From: Helicobacter sp. 'house sparrow 1'
GTDB lineage: Bacteria > Campylobacterota > Campylobacteria > Campylobacterales > Helicobacteraceae
Assembly: GCF_900199585.1 (NCBI RefSeq)
Contig: NZ_FZQY01000001.1
Location: forward strand, 36,070-100,069
Direction: 5' to 3'
Length of the DNA stretch: 64,000 bases
In this document: positions 7,674-16,533 of the stretch, piece after piece
Layout: the number at the start of each line of letters is the position of its first letter
How positions within the stretch are numbered: the first letter of the stretch is position 1
Notes under the pieces: generated by a model
Seen by the model: the letters and a program-made list of their open reading frames with translations, nothing else
Told to the model about the DNA's origin: nothing
The model's database searches: none
Position numbers and translations under genes: made by a program

Positions 7674-8806
7674 AAGATATCAATAAACTTTTTTTGGAGT
7701 TTTATTTTCCAAAAATCTTTATCTCTTAAAATTTTAATAAACTTATTTGCACTATCTCCTTTTCCAAAATTAAAACTTTGTTTACTATTTTCTAATTTTA
7801 AAACCTTATTAATAGCATCAAGGATTTCTTTTTTGTTTTCTTGGACACTGATAATATTTTCTTGTTCTTTAAATCTTCCATCTTGTCTTGAGCCAATATT
7901 AATACAAGGGACTCCATATATAGGAGCCTCTCTGATTCCTGATGAACTATTTCCAATAATAAATTTTGCATTTTTAAGTAAAGTTAAAAAAGCTTCAAAT
8001 TTCACAGATTTAAAGAGTGCAAAATTAGAATGATGATTGAGTTTTTCAAAAGATTTGATGATAATTTGTGAGCCAAGGTCATTATTTGGGTAAATAACAA
8101 TAAAATTTAACTTTGAAGCCAAGATAGCTTTTATTACTTGTTTAATATTGCTTTTTAATTGTTTGATTTCTGTGGTAACAGGATGATAAATTAAGATTGC
8201 ATAGTCTTTGCCAAAGGGTTTAATTTGATAATAATAGTTTTGGACTTTTTTGAAACTGGGTAATTTTGAACTTAACATCAGGTCAATATCTGGAGAGCCG
8301 ATGATGAAGATTCCATTTTCTTTTTCTCCAAGTTGAATTAGGCGTGTTTTTGCTTGTGAATTTGCAACAAAATGAATATGAGAAAGCTTAGAGATGCTAT
8401 GACGAATTGATTCATCTATAGTGCCACTAATCTCTCCTCCTTCTATATGAGCTACCAAAATATTATTAAAAGCTCCCACAATAGCACCAGCAAGTGCTTC
8501 CAATCTATCTCCATGCACAACGATTAAATCGGGTTTAAAATCTTTGACAAAAGAAGAAAATTGCTTGATAGTATCAGATAGAGCCAGATCCATTTTTTCT
8601 TGATGTTGATGTGTTTTTGCTAGAAATACTTCATTAAAACCATCTTTGTAAATCTCAATAAAAGTTTTTCCATAAAGATCCAAAAGATGCATTCCGCAGA
8701 CAAAAATTTTATACTTAAATTTTTTGCTTTTATCTATTTCTTTCACTAGTGCTTTTATTTTTCCCCAATCTGCTCTAGTTCCACTTAGAAAAACAATTTT
8801 TTTCAT
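7670..8806 (-). CDS. neuC: UDP-N-acetylglucosamine 2-epimerase, hydrolysing
   Basis: The protein has the two-domain GT-B-like fold of hydrolysing epimerases: VFLSGTRADWGKIKALV at the start, VVHGDRLEALAGAIV near residue 100, HIEGGEISGTIDESIRHSISKLSH in the middle, and GNSSSGIREAPIYGVPCINIG near the C-terminus. NeuC makes N-acetylmannosamine, the first committed step to sialic acid. The open frame reaches a TTG at 8821, but ATG 8806 overlaps the neuB stop as ATGA and starts MKKIVFLSG like the family, so I place the start there. LegG, which acts on a bacillosamine sugar, is a close relative and cannot be fully excluded. Confidence 0.85.
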   Translation of the reverse strand: MKKIVFLSGTRADWGKIKALVKEIDKSKKFKYKIFVCGMHLLDLYGKTFIEIYKDGFNEVFLAKTHQHQEKMDLALSDTIKQFSSFVKDFKPDLIVVHGDRLEALAGAIVGAFNNILVAHIEGGEISGTIDESIRHSISKLSHIHFVANSQAKTRLIQLGEKENGIFIIGSPDIDLMLSSKLPSFKKVQNYYYQIKPFGKDYAILIYHPVTTEIKQLKSNIKQVIKAILASKLNFIVIYPNNDLGSQIIIKSFEKLNHHSNFALFKSVKFEAFLTLLKNAKFIIGNSSSGIREAPIYGVPCINIGSRQDGRFKEQENIISVQENKKEILDAINKVLKLENSKQSFNFGKGDSANKFIKILRDKDFWKIKLQKKFIDIL

Positions 8807-9843
8807 TCCACCATTTCCCAAGAGATATGTAGATCTTTTTTAATATCACATTTTGCTTTCTTCCCAAGAATTTCTTCATAAAATTCTGCCTTAATCTTTC
8901 CAATACCAGGTCTTTTTACCCATAAATTATCTCTTGTAAAGATTTCTCCCTTTTTGATTGAAGTGATGCTTACACAAGTTGCAAATGCAAAATCCATAGT
9001 TACTTGTTCCTCTTTTAGGGCTTCTTTTTTACCACCTCGCATTACAAAAATTTCTTCAGCAGATTTTAAAAGATCTTTTGCTTCTTCTTCATCCATTGAG
9101 CAAATAACATCAGGACCTATCCTATTTTTATGATCTACAAAATGTCTTTCTACAATACTTGCTCCCAAGGCTATAGCGCTCTTGCAGGCATTATTATTAA
9201 GGGTATGGTCACTTAATCCAATGGGGATTGAGGGGAATTCTCTCATCATTTCTTGCATTGCTCCTAGTCTCACTAGATGCGGAGGAGTAGGGTAGAGATT
9301 AGTGGTGTGTAAAAGTGCAAAGGGCACTTTATAATCTTTTAGAATACCTACAGCTTTGGAAATAGCTTTTAAATGATTCATCCCCGTAGATAATATAATG
9401 GGTTTTTTAAAACTTGCAATTTTTTTAAGCAATGGATAATTATTCATTTCCCCAGAACCAATTTTGTATGCACTCACTCCCATTCTTTCTAGTCGTTTTG
9501 CAGCTGCTAGAGAAAAAGGAGTGGAAAGAAAAATCATTCCTTGTTGCTCTACATAGTTTTTTAGCTCCATTTCCTCCTCTTCATTTAAGGCACATTCTTC
9601 CATAATTTCATAGATGCTTTTGTTGCTATTTCCTGGAATAACCTTTTTGGCTTCTTTGCTCATTTCATCATCAATAATATGAGTTTGATGTTTTATGACT
9701 TCTATTCCAGCGCGTTTTGCACTATCTACCATTTCTTTTGCAACTGCTAGATTCCCATTGTGGTTGATGCCTAATTCTGCTATTACAAGAGGTTTATAAT
9801 TAGATCCAATTTTGCGATCTTGTATTTGAATATAGCTTTGCAA
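8803..9843 (-). CDS. neuB: N-acetylneuraminate synthase
   Basis: 346 residues: a TIM-barrel synthase with VIAELGINHNGNLAVAKEM, IKHQTHIIDDEMSKEAKKVI, LSTPFSLAAAKRLE, YKIGSGEMNNYPLL and GLSDHTLNN, followed by the C-terminal SAF domain (FTRDNLWVKRPGIG). It condenses N-acetylmannosamine with phosphoenolpyruvate. The motifs are those of Campylobacter NeuB1, the enzyme for lipooligosaccharide sialic acid, rather than the flagellar NeuB2/NeuB3 types. The start is TTG, with AAAGGAGG about ten bases before it. It follows bioC by only 42 bases on the same strand, so the sialic acid genes may be read from the biotin operon. Confidence 0.88.
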   Translation of the reverse strand: MQSYIQIQDRKIGSNYKPLVIAELGINHNGNLAVAKEMVDSAKRAGIEVIKHQTHIIDDEMSKEAKKVIPGNSNKSIYEIMEECALNEEEEMELKNYVEQQGMIFLSTPFSLAAAKRLERMGVSAYKIGSGEMNNYPLLKKIASFKKPIILSTGMNHLKAISKAVGILKDYKVPFALLHTTNLYPTPPHLVRLGAMQEMMREFPSIPIGLSDHTLNNNACKSAIALGASIVERHFVDHKNRIGPDVICSMDEEEAKDLLKSAEEIFVMRGGKKEALKEEQVTMDFAFATCVSITSIKKGEIFTRDNLWVKRPGIGKIKAEFYEEILGKKAKCDIKKDLHISWEMVE

Positions 9844-9885
9844 AGCTTTTTTACCTCCTTTTTTACGCTATTTTACCATAGGAGG

Positions 9886-10581
9886 CTAGAGTTTTTTTGC
9901 AATAATGTAGATAGGATGATAGGTAATAGTATTTTTAAATTTATCCTCAAAAATTTTTAGAGATTTTTTTGTGAGTTTATGATTGGAATCAAGAGAATTT
10001 ACTCCTGTAAATTTAAGGTGTCTAAAAGCTTGTAGTGGGCTTTTAAAATTGATAGGAAAAATCTCCTCTTCCAAATACAAGATTTGCCATTTCTCTTGGA
10101 GTAGGCTTTGATATTCTTTTAGGGAAAAATAGGATAGCCCAATAGAAGTGTGTTGTTTGATTTCTTTGAGATTGTCTTTACCAAAACTACCTAAAACCAG
10201 AGTAGTCCCTTTGAGACTTATTTTTTCAAGATTTAAAAAGAATTTTTCTTGATCTAGCCACTGAATACAAGCATTGGATATGATAAGATCAAAGGACTGA
10301 TTAATTTTATGAATCTCATTTGCATCTAAAAGTAAAAAGGAAGCCTCAGAAGGCAGGTAATTCCCATAGTCTTCAAGATCACTACAGATAAGAGAGTCAA
10401 ATTCTAAGACATTGATTATCTTTTTTGTAAAACTTCCTACACCACAACCAATTTCAAGGATAGAATGAAATTTTTTTTGCAAAAGGAATGCAAGGAGTTT
10501 ATTTTGCATATGATCTTGTACAATAGCATTCTCTTCATAAAAATCTCTAACTCTAAAAAACTTTTTTGCTATAGATTGCAA
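9886..10581 (-). CDS. bioC: Malonyl-ACP O-methyltransferase
   Basis: This is a SAM-dependent methyltransferase of 231 residues. ILEIGCGVGSFTKK is the SAM-binding motif I, ICSDLEDY is motif II, and LIISNACIQWLDQ is typical of BioC. The enzyme masks malonyl-ACP as a methyl ester so that fatty acid synthesis can build the pimelate arm of biotin. It overlaps bioG by 13 bases and sits with bioF, which supports the assignment; sequence alone would only say class I methyltransferase. The likely start is TTG at 10581. Confidence 0.85.
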   Translation of the reverse strand: MQSIAKKFFRVRDFYEENAIVQDHMQNKLLAFLLQKKFHSILEIGCGVGSFTKKIINVLEFDSLICSDLEDYGNYLPSEASFLLLDANEIHKINQSFDLIISNACIQWLDQEKFFLNLEKISLKGTTLVLGSFGKDNLKEIKQHTSIGLSYFSLKEYQSLLQEKWQILYLEEEIFPINFKSPLQAFRHLKFTGVNSLDSNHKLTKKSLKIFEDKFKNTITYHPIYIIAKKL

Positions 10582-11198
10582 AAATCATCCCAGCTTTTAA
10601 AATTTAAAAAAACAAAATGGGGTGCATTTTTTTTGATGATTTGGCAAGTTTCCCAGGATCTGATTTGATTTTTTGAGGCAAAAATTTTATCATCAATGCT
10701 AACAATAGCTCTGTCCCATTTTTGAGGATAATAAGGGATCGTTGTTAGAGTATTGTAGAGATTTTCTAATTCTTTAATTAAAGACTCTAGATGATGAAAA
10801 TTAAAATTTACTGCTTGTGGTAAGTCATCTCCAAAGAGGTTTGCCTTAAATTTTTCTAAATCAAAATGTTTGATTGTGTATCTAAACACTGCAGGAGAGA
10901 TCCCTTTTGATGGGTGGATCCCTTCTAGCGTCCCATTAATAGCAACCCTTTTTTTAATCTCTAAGTTATTTGGCAAGAATCTATTTGCAATAGCAACACC
11001 CATAGACCAAGCAACCAGAGTAATCTTCTTGTCTTTTAAAAAAGAGAGATCAAGGCTATTGTCCTGATAATCAGAAACAAAAACAATGGTTTTTTGACCT
11101 TTTGTAAGATGGCTAAAAAACTCTTTTGGATTCCCAAATCCAGAAAAAAAGACAATAGCTTCTTGATAGTCTAAAGAATTTAATATTTCTACTTTCAT
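10569..11198 (-). CDS. bioG: Pimeloyl-ACP methyl ester esterase, BioG type
   Basis: 209 residues of the DUF452/BioG alpha/beta hydrolase family. IVFFSGFGNPKEFF resembles the oxyanion region, and LVAWSMGVAIANRFL carries the nucleophile Ser in a WSMG elbow. The C-terminal APHFVFLNFKSW provides the expected His. BioG removes the methyl ester from pimeloyl-ACP, which frees the substrate for BioF. It replaces BioH in several Campylobacterota and other bacteria. It is translationally linked to bioF: the TGAGGCA that holds the bioF stop also serves as its ribosome site. Confidence 0.87.
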   Translation of the reverse strand: MKVEILNSLDYQEAIVFFSGFGNPKEFFSHLTKGQKTIVFVSDYQDNSLDLSFLKDKKITLVAWSMGVAIANRFLPNNLEIKKRVAINGTLEGIHPSKGISPAVFRYTIKHFDLEKFKANLFGDDLPQAVNFNFHHLESLIKELENLYNTLTTIPYYPQKWDRAIVSIDDKIFASKNQIRSWETCQIIKKNAPHFVFLNFKSWDDFCNL

Positions 11199-11202
11199 TG
11201 CC

Positions 11203-12351
11203 TCATAAACACTCTAACAAATTTGTAATATTTTGTTGTGTTAGATTAGCAGTTAGAGAAATACGAATTCTAGATTGATTTTCAGGGACACTTGGAAATC
11301 TGATTGCAGGAGCAAAGAATCCCTTATCAAATAGCTTTTGTGAGAGTTCTAGAGTTTTTTTGTTATCATAGGTCATCAGGCATATGATATGAACATCCCC
11401 AATAAAATCAATGTTTTTGTCTCTAAGTCCTTGTTTTAAAAACTTTGCAAGTTTTAGTAGCTTTTTTTGCTGTGGTTTAAAATGTAAAAGATTTTGAAAA
11501 ACAAACAAAGAAAAAGCAATATTAGTAGGTGCCATAGCGGTAGAATAAATTAGTGTTCTTGCTTTATTAATAAAATATTTTCTAAAAACATCATCACAAA
11601 TTACACACCCACCAGATGAACCTATTGCTTTACCAAAACCAAGAATTAAAAAATCAACCATTTCTATCAGGTTGGCATTTTTACATACCCCTAAGAGATT
11701 CTTGCCATAGGTTCCAATACTATGAGCCTCATCAATATAAAGCAATACATTTGGATATTGCTTTTTAAATTCTACTAATTGTTTGATATCACAGACATCT
11801 CCATCCATACTAAAAATACCCTCGCTTAAAATAACTATATGGTCATATTCACGATGGTATTTCTCTAAAAGCACCCCAAGATCTTGCATATTATTATGAG
11901 CGAAGCGTTTAAACCTAGCGTGCGAGATTCTAAGACCATCAAAGACGCTTGCGTGCATAGAGGAATCTGTCAAAAAAAGAGTATTTGAGATTCTTGCAAG
12001 ACAATCAATAGCTCCCATATTAGCGTGATAACCACTATTAAAAAGAAGAGCCTTTTTTGGAGCATAAAGATGCTGCAGAAAGTATTCAAATCTCTCAAAA
12101 ATTTCAAAGCTTCCTGTTAGTATCCTAGATGAGGAGCTAGATGGAGGGATTCTGTGTAAATCCAGCTGATCAAAAAACTTTTTGGTAAAGTGCTTACTTT
12201 GCGCAATTCCTAAATAATCATTTGATGAAAAATTTACTAGTCTTTTATCCCCAACATAAATAAAATTTTTATCGTGTCTCATAGGGAGAATATCACGATA
12301 GCTAAAAGTTTTCTCGAGTTCATCGAGTATGAGTTTTACCTTTTCTTGCAT
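11203..12351 (-). CDS. bioF: 8-amino-7-oxononanoate synthase
   Basis: The protein is a PLP-dependent alpha-oxoamine synthase of 382 residues. It includes FSSNDYLGIAQSKH, SSSSRILTGSFEIFERFE, LFNSGYHANMGAID, ILSEGIFSMDGDVCDI, YIDEAHSIGTYGKN, and FGKAIGSSGG with the lysine that holds PLP. It joins pimeloyl-ACP and alanine. It heads the minus-strand unit bioF-bioG-bioC-neuB-neuC-neuA and is divergent from bioA, with about 100 bases between the starts for promoters of both. Confidence 0.92.
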   Translation of the reverse strand: MQEKVKLILDELEKTFSYRDILPMRHDKNFIYVGDKRLVNFSSNDYLGIAQSKHFTKKFFDQLDLHRIPPSSSSSRILTGSFEIFERFEYFLQHLYAPKKALLFNSGYHANMGAIDCLARISNTLFLTDSSMHASVFDGLRISHARFKRFAHNNMQDLGVLLEKYHREYDHIVILSEGIFSMDGDVCDIKQLVEFKKQYPNVLLYIDEAHSIGTYGKNLLGVCKNANLIEMVDFLILGFGKAIGSSGGCVICDDVFRKYFINKARTLIYSTAMAPTNIAFSLFVFQNLLHFKPQQKKLLKLAKFLKQGLRDKNIDFIGDVHIICLMTYDNKKTLELSQKLFDKGFFAPAIRFPSVPENQSRIRISLTANLTQQNITNLLECL

Positions 12352-12452
12352 TTTTAACCTTTATTTTTTAGAATTATACTTTGTTAGTGATTAGAAAAAA
12401 TAAATATTTTTCAAAAATAGGGCACTTTGGTGGTATGAGTATGGGGAAGATA

Positions 12453-13739
12453 ATGCAAGATAATATGACACAACAGGATTTGTTACATATTTGGCATCCT
12501 TGTACACAAATGAAAGATCATGAGAAGATTCCTTTAATACCTATTAAGAGAGGTAGGGGAGTTTATTTGTATGATTTTAATGATAAAGGCTATATTGATG
12601 GAATTAGTAGCTGGTGGGTTAATTTATTTGGGCATTGCAATCCCTATATCAGTCAAAAGTTAAAAGAACAAATTGATACTTTAGAACATGTGCTACTAGC
12701 AGGATTTACTCATAGTCCAATTATTGAGCTTTCTTCTAGAATCTGTAGTTTATTACCCAAAGAATTAACTAAATGCTTTTATGCAGATAATGGATCTTCG
12801 GCAGTTGAAGTTGCCTTAAAGATGAGTTTTCACAAAAATTTATTAAATGGTAAGAAAAAAGATAAATTTATTGCCCTAGAAAATGCTTACCACGGCGAAA
12901 CCCTGGGAGCTTTGAGTGTAGGGAATGTTAAGCTTTATAAAGATACTTATAAAGATTTATTATTAGAATGTTTTCATACACCTGTTCCAAATACACAAGA
13001 CTATGAACTAGAGCTAAAAAAGTTTAAAGAACTAATTCAAAAACATCATCAAGAAATTTGTGCTTTTATTCTTGAACCTATTGTGCAATGTGCAGGTAAT
13101 ATGCATATTTATAGTGAGGATTTTATAAAAGAGAGTGTGCAGTTTGCACAAGAGTATGATATTGATGTGATTTTTGATGAGATTGCAGTGGGGTTTGGAA
13201 GAGCTGGGAGTATGTTTGCTTTTGAGCAATGTGGAGTGGTTCCTGATTTTCTTTGCCTATCTAAGGGGATTACAGGAGGATATTTACCACTTTCTGTTGT
13301 TGTAACAAAAGAAAAAATTTATCAACACTTTTATGCCCCTTATGAAGAGCAAAAGGCTTTTTTGCATTCTCATAGTTATACGGGCAATCCTTTAGCTTGT
13401 TCTTGTGCTAATGCAGTTTTAGATATTTTTGAAAAAAATAATGTGATAAAAGAAAATCAGAAGACTGCAACATATATCTTTTCACAACTGCAGAAATTAG
13501 AATCTTTTCATCAAATATCAAATCTAAGATATAAGGGGATGATTTTTGCATTTGAGTTAAAAAGTACAAAGTCTAATCGTGTAGGAATAGAATTTTTTCA
13601 AGAGGCCCTAAAAAGAGGAGTGATATTGCGACCATTGGGTAATACAATCTATTTTATGCCTCCATATACCATTACAAGACAAGAAATAGATTTTGTAGTA
13701 GATTGCATCATTGATATTGTGCAAAAGGTGGTTTTTTAG
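12453..13739 (+). CDS. bioA: Adenosylmethionine-8-amino-7-oxononanoate aminotransferase
   Basis: A class III aminotransferase: [14 protein letters not shown] at the start, [64 protein letters not shown], and [12 protein letters not shown] with the PLP lysine. BioA makes 7,8-diaminononanoate for biotin. The open frame begins at TTG 12381, but homologues begin about a dozen residues before HIWHP. ATG 12453 behind GGGGAAG is my choice; ATG 12435 and ATG 12465 are alternatives. It is divergent from bioF. Confidence 0.9.
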   Translation: MQDNMTQQDLLHIWHPCTQMKDHEKIPLIPIKRGRGVYLYDFNDKGYIDGISSWWVNLFGHCNPYISQKLKEQIDTLEHVLLAGFTHSPIIELSSRICSLLPKELTKCFYADNGSSAVEVALKMSFHKNLLNGKKKDKFIALENAYHGETLGALSVGNVKLYKDTYKDLLLECFHTPVPNTQDYELELKKFKELIQKHHQEICAFILEPIVQCAGNMHIYSEDFIKESVQFAQEYDIDVIFDEIAVGFGRAGSMFAFEQCGVVPDFLCLSKGITGGYLPLSVVVTKEKIYQHFYAPYEEQKAFLHSHSYTGNPLACSCANAVLDIFEKNNVIKENQKTATYIFSQLQKLESFHQISNLRYKGMIFAFELKSTKSNRVGIEFFQEALKRGVILRPLGNTIYFMPPYTITRQEIDFVVDCIIDIVQKVVF

Positions 13740-13750
13740 GTTTCTTTGGT

Positions 13751-13756
13751 TATAAT
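13751..13756 (+). promoter_or_regulatory. -10 element for the chemoreceptor gene
   Basis: TATAAT lies 43 bases before the chemoreceptor start, just after the bioA stop. No clear -35 is seen, as is usual for sigma-80/70 promoters in this phylum. Confidence 0.5.
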
Positions 13757-13798
13757 CACGGTATTTTTTTACCTCATAGAATCTTCGAAGGAACAAGG

Positions 13799-15793
13799 AT
13801 GAAAAGTATTAAGTTAAAACTAACACTAATATTAGTGTTAGTTATGGTGCTAGCATTTGCAATTATAGGGACACTATCTTATAAATCTACAAAAAATATA
13901 GCTTTAGCTCAAACCATCAAAGATCATACCAATACACTTAAGATGGCAGATATCCCTTTAGAGTCTGCAAATCTTAAGGTTATTGCAAGTATTCAAAGAT
14001 TATTTAAACAGCTTGATAGTGTCCCTGAAGATGTTTTTTTCAATCAGAAAAGAGCTCTAGATGCAATAGGGCCTATGTTAAAGCCCTTTAGACAGGGTGG
14101 AGATTTTCTTGGTGTGTATTTTGCTCTTAATAATGGAGAGGTGATTATTAGCAATAAGGATATAGATGATAAAAATCTCTTGTATGGAATCTTTGGTAAG
14201 TCTGATAATTATGATGCAAGAACAAGAGAGTGGTATAAAAATGTTTTAAGAAAAAAGAAATTAATTGTCACTCCTGCATATATTGACAATGCTACCGGTG
14301 AGTTTTGCTTTACCTATGCTGTTCCTATTTATAGAAATGGCAAGTTATTAGGAGTATTGGGAGTAGATGATGGGATTTCTGCACTTCAGAGAAGTTTTGA
14401 CAAGATGCCAGGGCATTTAGTTGCAATGGATAGAAATAAAATGCCTTTTGTATCTACACTTAAAGATGAAATATTAAAAGAAAATAAGGATTTTGCTTCA
14501 CTTTATAATATGGCGATGAAGCGTGAGAATCTAAAGCCATTTGTTTTTATAGACAAAGATAAAAATAAAATGATGGCAATTTGTCAGCGTTCAAATTCTA
14601 GTGGCGATCAAGGAATGCGTGTTGTTTGTAGCATAGAGAATCTTACAAAGGTAATGGAGCCCATTGAAAGAGATGCAAGAATGCAAATCATACTCGCAGT
14701 AATGATAGCAACTATCGGAGCTCTTTTAGTATATGGAGTTGTTTATTATCTTCTAAAGCCAGTAGGGATAATACAAAGTGGTCTCAATGAGTTTTTTGAT
14801 TATTTAGGACACAAAAAGCAAAATGTTGCAAAGATACAAGTTAGCACAAATGATGAATTTGGAGATATGGCAAGAACTCTAAATGCCAATATTGATGAAA
14901 CAAGAAAAATGTTAGAGCAAGATTCTAAGGCTGTGTTGCAATCTGTGGAGATGGCTAAAAAGATTGAAGCAGGTGATCTTAGTGCTAGAATTATTGAAAA
15001 GCCGGCAAATCCTCAACTCATAGAGTTAAAAGAAGTTTTAAATGAGATGCTTGATATATTACAAAAGAAAGTAGGAAATAATTTAAATGAGATTTCACGA
15101 GTTTTTGATTCTTATATGAAGCTTGATTTTACAACTGAAATAAAAGATGCAAAAGGAAGCGTAGAGCTTGTTGCTAATGCTCTAGGAGATGAGATAAGAA
15201 AAATGCTACAAGCATCAGGAGAGTTTGCAAAGAGTTTAAATGTAGCTTCAAATGATTTGTTTAAAGCAATCCATAGCTTAAACTCAGCTTCAAATATGCA
15301 AGCACAGTCACTCACACAAACAACCCACTCAATTCAAGAGATTACCCAAGCAATGTTGCAAATCAATGAAAAGACAAATCAAGTTATTACGCAGTCTGAG
15401 GATATTAAGCTTGTGATTGGGATTATTAGAGATATTGCAGAACAAACTAATCTTTTAGCACTTAATGCAGCAATTGAAGCAGCCAGAGCAGGAGAACACG
15501 GAAGAGGTTTTGCTGTAGTAGCAGATGAAGTGAGAAAACTTGCAGAGAGAACACAAAAAAGCCTAGGAGAAATTGAAGCCAATACTAATATTCTCATAGA
15601 ATCTATTAATGAGGTAGGAACTTCTATTTCAAATCAATCAAATAGTATTTCTCAAATTAATGATGTAATCATACAGCTACAAAATACAACACAAGATAAT
15701 CTTAGCATTGCAAATGATTCATCAAAAATCAGTACGCAAGTAAATCAAATTGCAGAAGAAATACTTGCTGATATTAACAAAAAGAAGTATTAA
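13799..15793 (+). CDS. Methyl-accepting chemotaxis protein with dCache sensor
   Basis: 664 residues in the classic order. TM1 (about 7-29) is followed by a periplasmic sensor of about 260 residues with the dCache signature [10 protein letters not shown], then [24 protein letters not shown] text and [17 protein letters not shown]2 lies near 300-320 ([20 protein letters not shown]), then HAMP. The cytoplasmic signalling hairpin contains the hallmark [20 protein letters not shown] and [18 protein letters not shown]. It couples an unknown ligand, possibly an amino or organic acid, to CheA and CheW. It lacks a C-terminal CheR-tether pentapeptide, as is usual in this phylum. ATG follows AAGGAACAAGG. 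Confidence 0.93.
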   Translation: MKSIKLKLTLILVLVMVLAFAIIGTLSYKSTKNIALAQTIKDHTNTLKMADIPLESANLKVIASIQRLFKQLDSVPEDVFFNQKRALDAIGPMLKPFRQGGDFLGVYFALNNGEVIISNKDIDDKNLLYGIFGKSDNYDARTREWYKNVLRKKKLIVTPAYIDNATGEFCFTYAVPIYRNGKLLGVLGVDDGISALQRSFDKMPGHLVAMDRNKMPFVSTLKDEILKENKDFASLYNMAMKRENLKPFVFIDKDKNKMMAICQRSNSSGDQGMRVVCSIENLTKVMEPIERDARMQIILAVMIATIGALLVYGVVYYLLKPVGIIQSGLNEFFDYLGHKKQNVAKIQVSTNDEFGDMARTLNANIDETRKMLEQDSKAVLQSVEMAKKIEAGDLSARIIEKPANPQLIELKEVLNEMLDILQKKVGNNLNEISRVFDSYMKLDFTTEIKDAKGSVELVANALGDEIRKMLQASGEFAKSLNVASNDLFKAIHSLNSASNMQAQSLTQTTHSIQEITQAMLQINEKTNQVITQSEDIKLVIGIIRDIAEQTNLLALNAAIEAARAGEHGRGFAVVADEVRKLAERTQKSLGEIEANTNILIESINEVGTSISNQSNSISQINDVIIQLQNTTQDNLSIANDSSKISTQVNQIAEEILADINKKKY

Positions 15794-16385
15794 AAGACTT
15801 TTTTAATGCTTCTTTAAAACTATTTTTTATTTCATTAAGGTTTGCTTCATTATAAAAAGGTAGGTGAATGATTTTGATATCCACCTGCTTTTTTATAAAA
15901 TCATCCATCTCTTCATCTATATCCCCACTTATTATTAAAGACAGAATTTTTATATTCTTATTTTTTAAGGCATTGATACTTAAGAGTATATGATTGATAG
16001 ATCCAAGATAGTGACTCCCTACAAGTATAGTTTGAAGTTTATGTTCTTGGATAAAATCAATCATACAATTTTTAGAATCAATAGGAGTATAAAGCCCCCC
16101 AGCAGTTTCTATAATAAGATTCTTGCTTGGTGGCAAAGAAATTTTAAGACCATCATAGGAAATATTTTCAACTTTCATTCCAATATGTGGAGATGCAGGA
16201 GTTTGAAGTAAAATACCTTCGGGATAAATTGATGTATTTGGTGAAAACTTCTTAATCACTTCAGAATCCTTTGGCAAACCTGCTTGAATAATTTTAAAAT
16301 AATCATATTTTAAAACAGAGCAAAGCATTGCACTTGTATAAGTTTTACCAACATTGGTATGGCAACCAGCAACACAAATTTGCAT
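15774..16385 (-). CDS. bioD: Dethiobiotin synthetase
   Basis: 203 residues. [20 protein letters not shown] holds the P-loop (GCHTNVGKT). [24 protein letters not shown] and [12 protein letters not shown] supply the nucleotide and carboxylate-binding segments of BioD. It closes the ureido ring with ATP and CO2. It converges with the chemoreceptor gene, overlapping its end by 20 bases, and lies apart from the other bio genes. No bioB was seen in the window. Confidence 0.9.
   Translation of the reverse strand: MQICVAGCHTNVGKTYTSAMLCSVLKYDYFKIIQAGLPKDSEVIKKFSPNTSIYPEGILLQTPASPHIGMKVENISYDGLKISLPPSKNLIIETAGGLYTPIDSKNCMIDFIQEHKLQTILVGSHYLGSINHILLSINALKNKNIKILSLIISGDIDEEMDDFIKKQVDIKIIHLPFYNEANLNEIKNSFKEALKKSFNTSFC
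15785..15811. terminator. Bidirectional hairpin between chemoreceptor gene and bioD
   Basis: AAGTATTAAAA (15785-15795) pairs with TTTTAATGCTT (15801-15811) with one G-U, between converging genes. It overlaps both 3' ends. Confidence 0.5.
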
Positions 16386-16496
16386 TTTTATTTCCTTTTT
16401 AATTTTTAAACAAGCAATTTTATAAAAATATTTTTGTTTTTAATTTTTTAAACCTGTTGTATTTATTGGCGCATTCTATAGAAGTTAAAAAATAGA

Positions 16497-16502
16497 TATA
16501 AT
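16497..16502 (+). promoter_or_regulatory. -10 element of cas9
   Basis: TATAAT lies 31 bases before the cas9 ATG. The ribosome site AAGGAG is at 16521-16526, seven bases before the start. Confidence 0.6.
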
Positions 16503-16533
16503 TTAAGGAATTTTAAATAAAAGGAGCAGAGAG

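Noticed and set aside
7020..9843. The neu genes as a legionaminic acid pathway
   Set aside because: Sequence motifs of NeuB resemble the sialic acid type, and GT42 sialyltransferases lie next door. The Leg-specific genes (for example legB, legC, legH) are absent from the window.
13608..13796. Minus-strand 62-codon frame across the bioA end and chemoreceptor promoter
   Set aside because: Overlaps a real gene end and a promoter, no ribosome site and low-complexity content.
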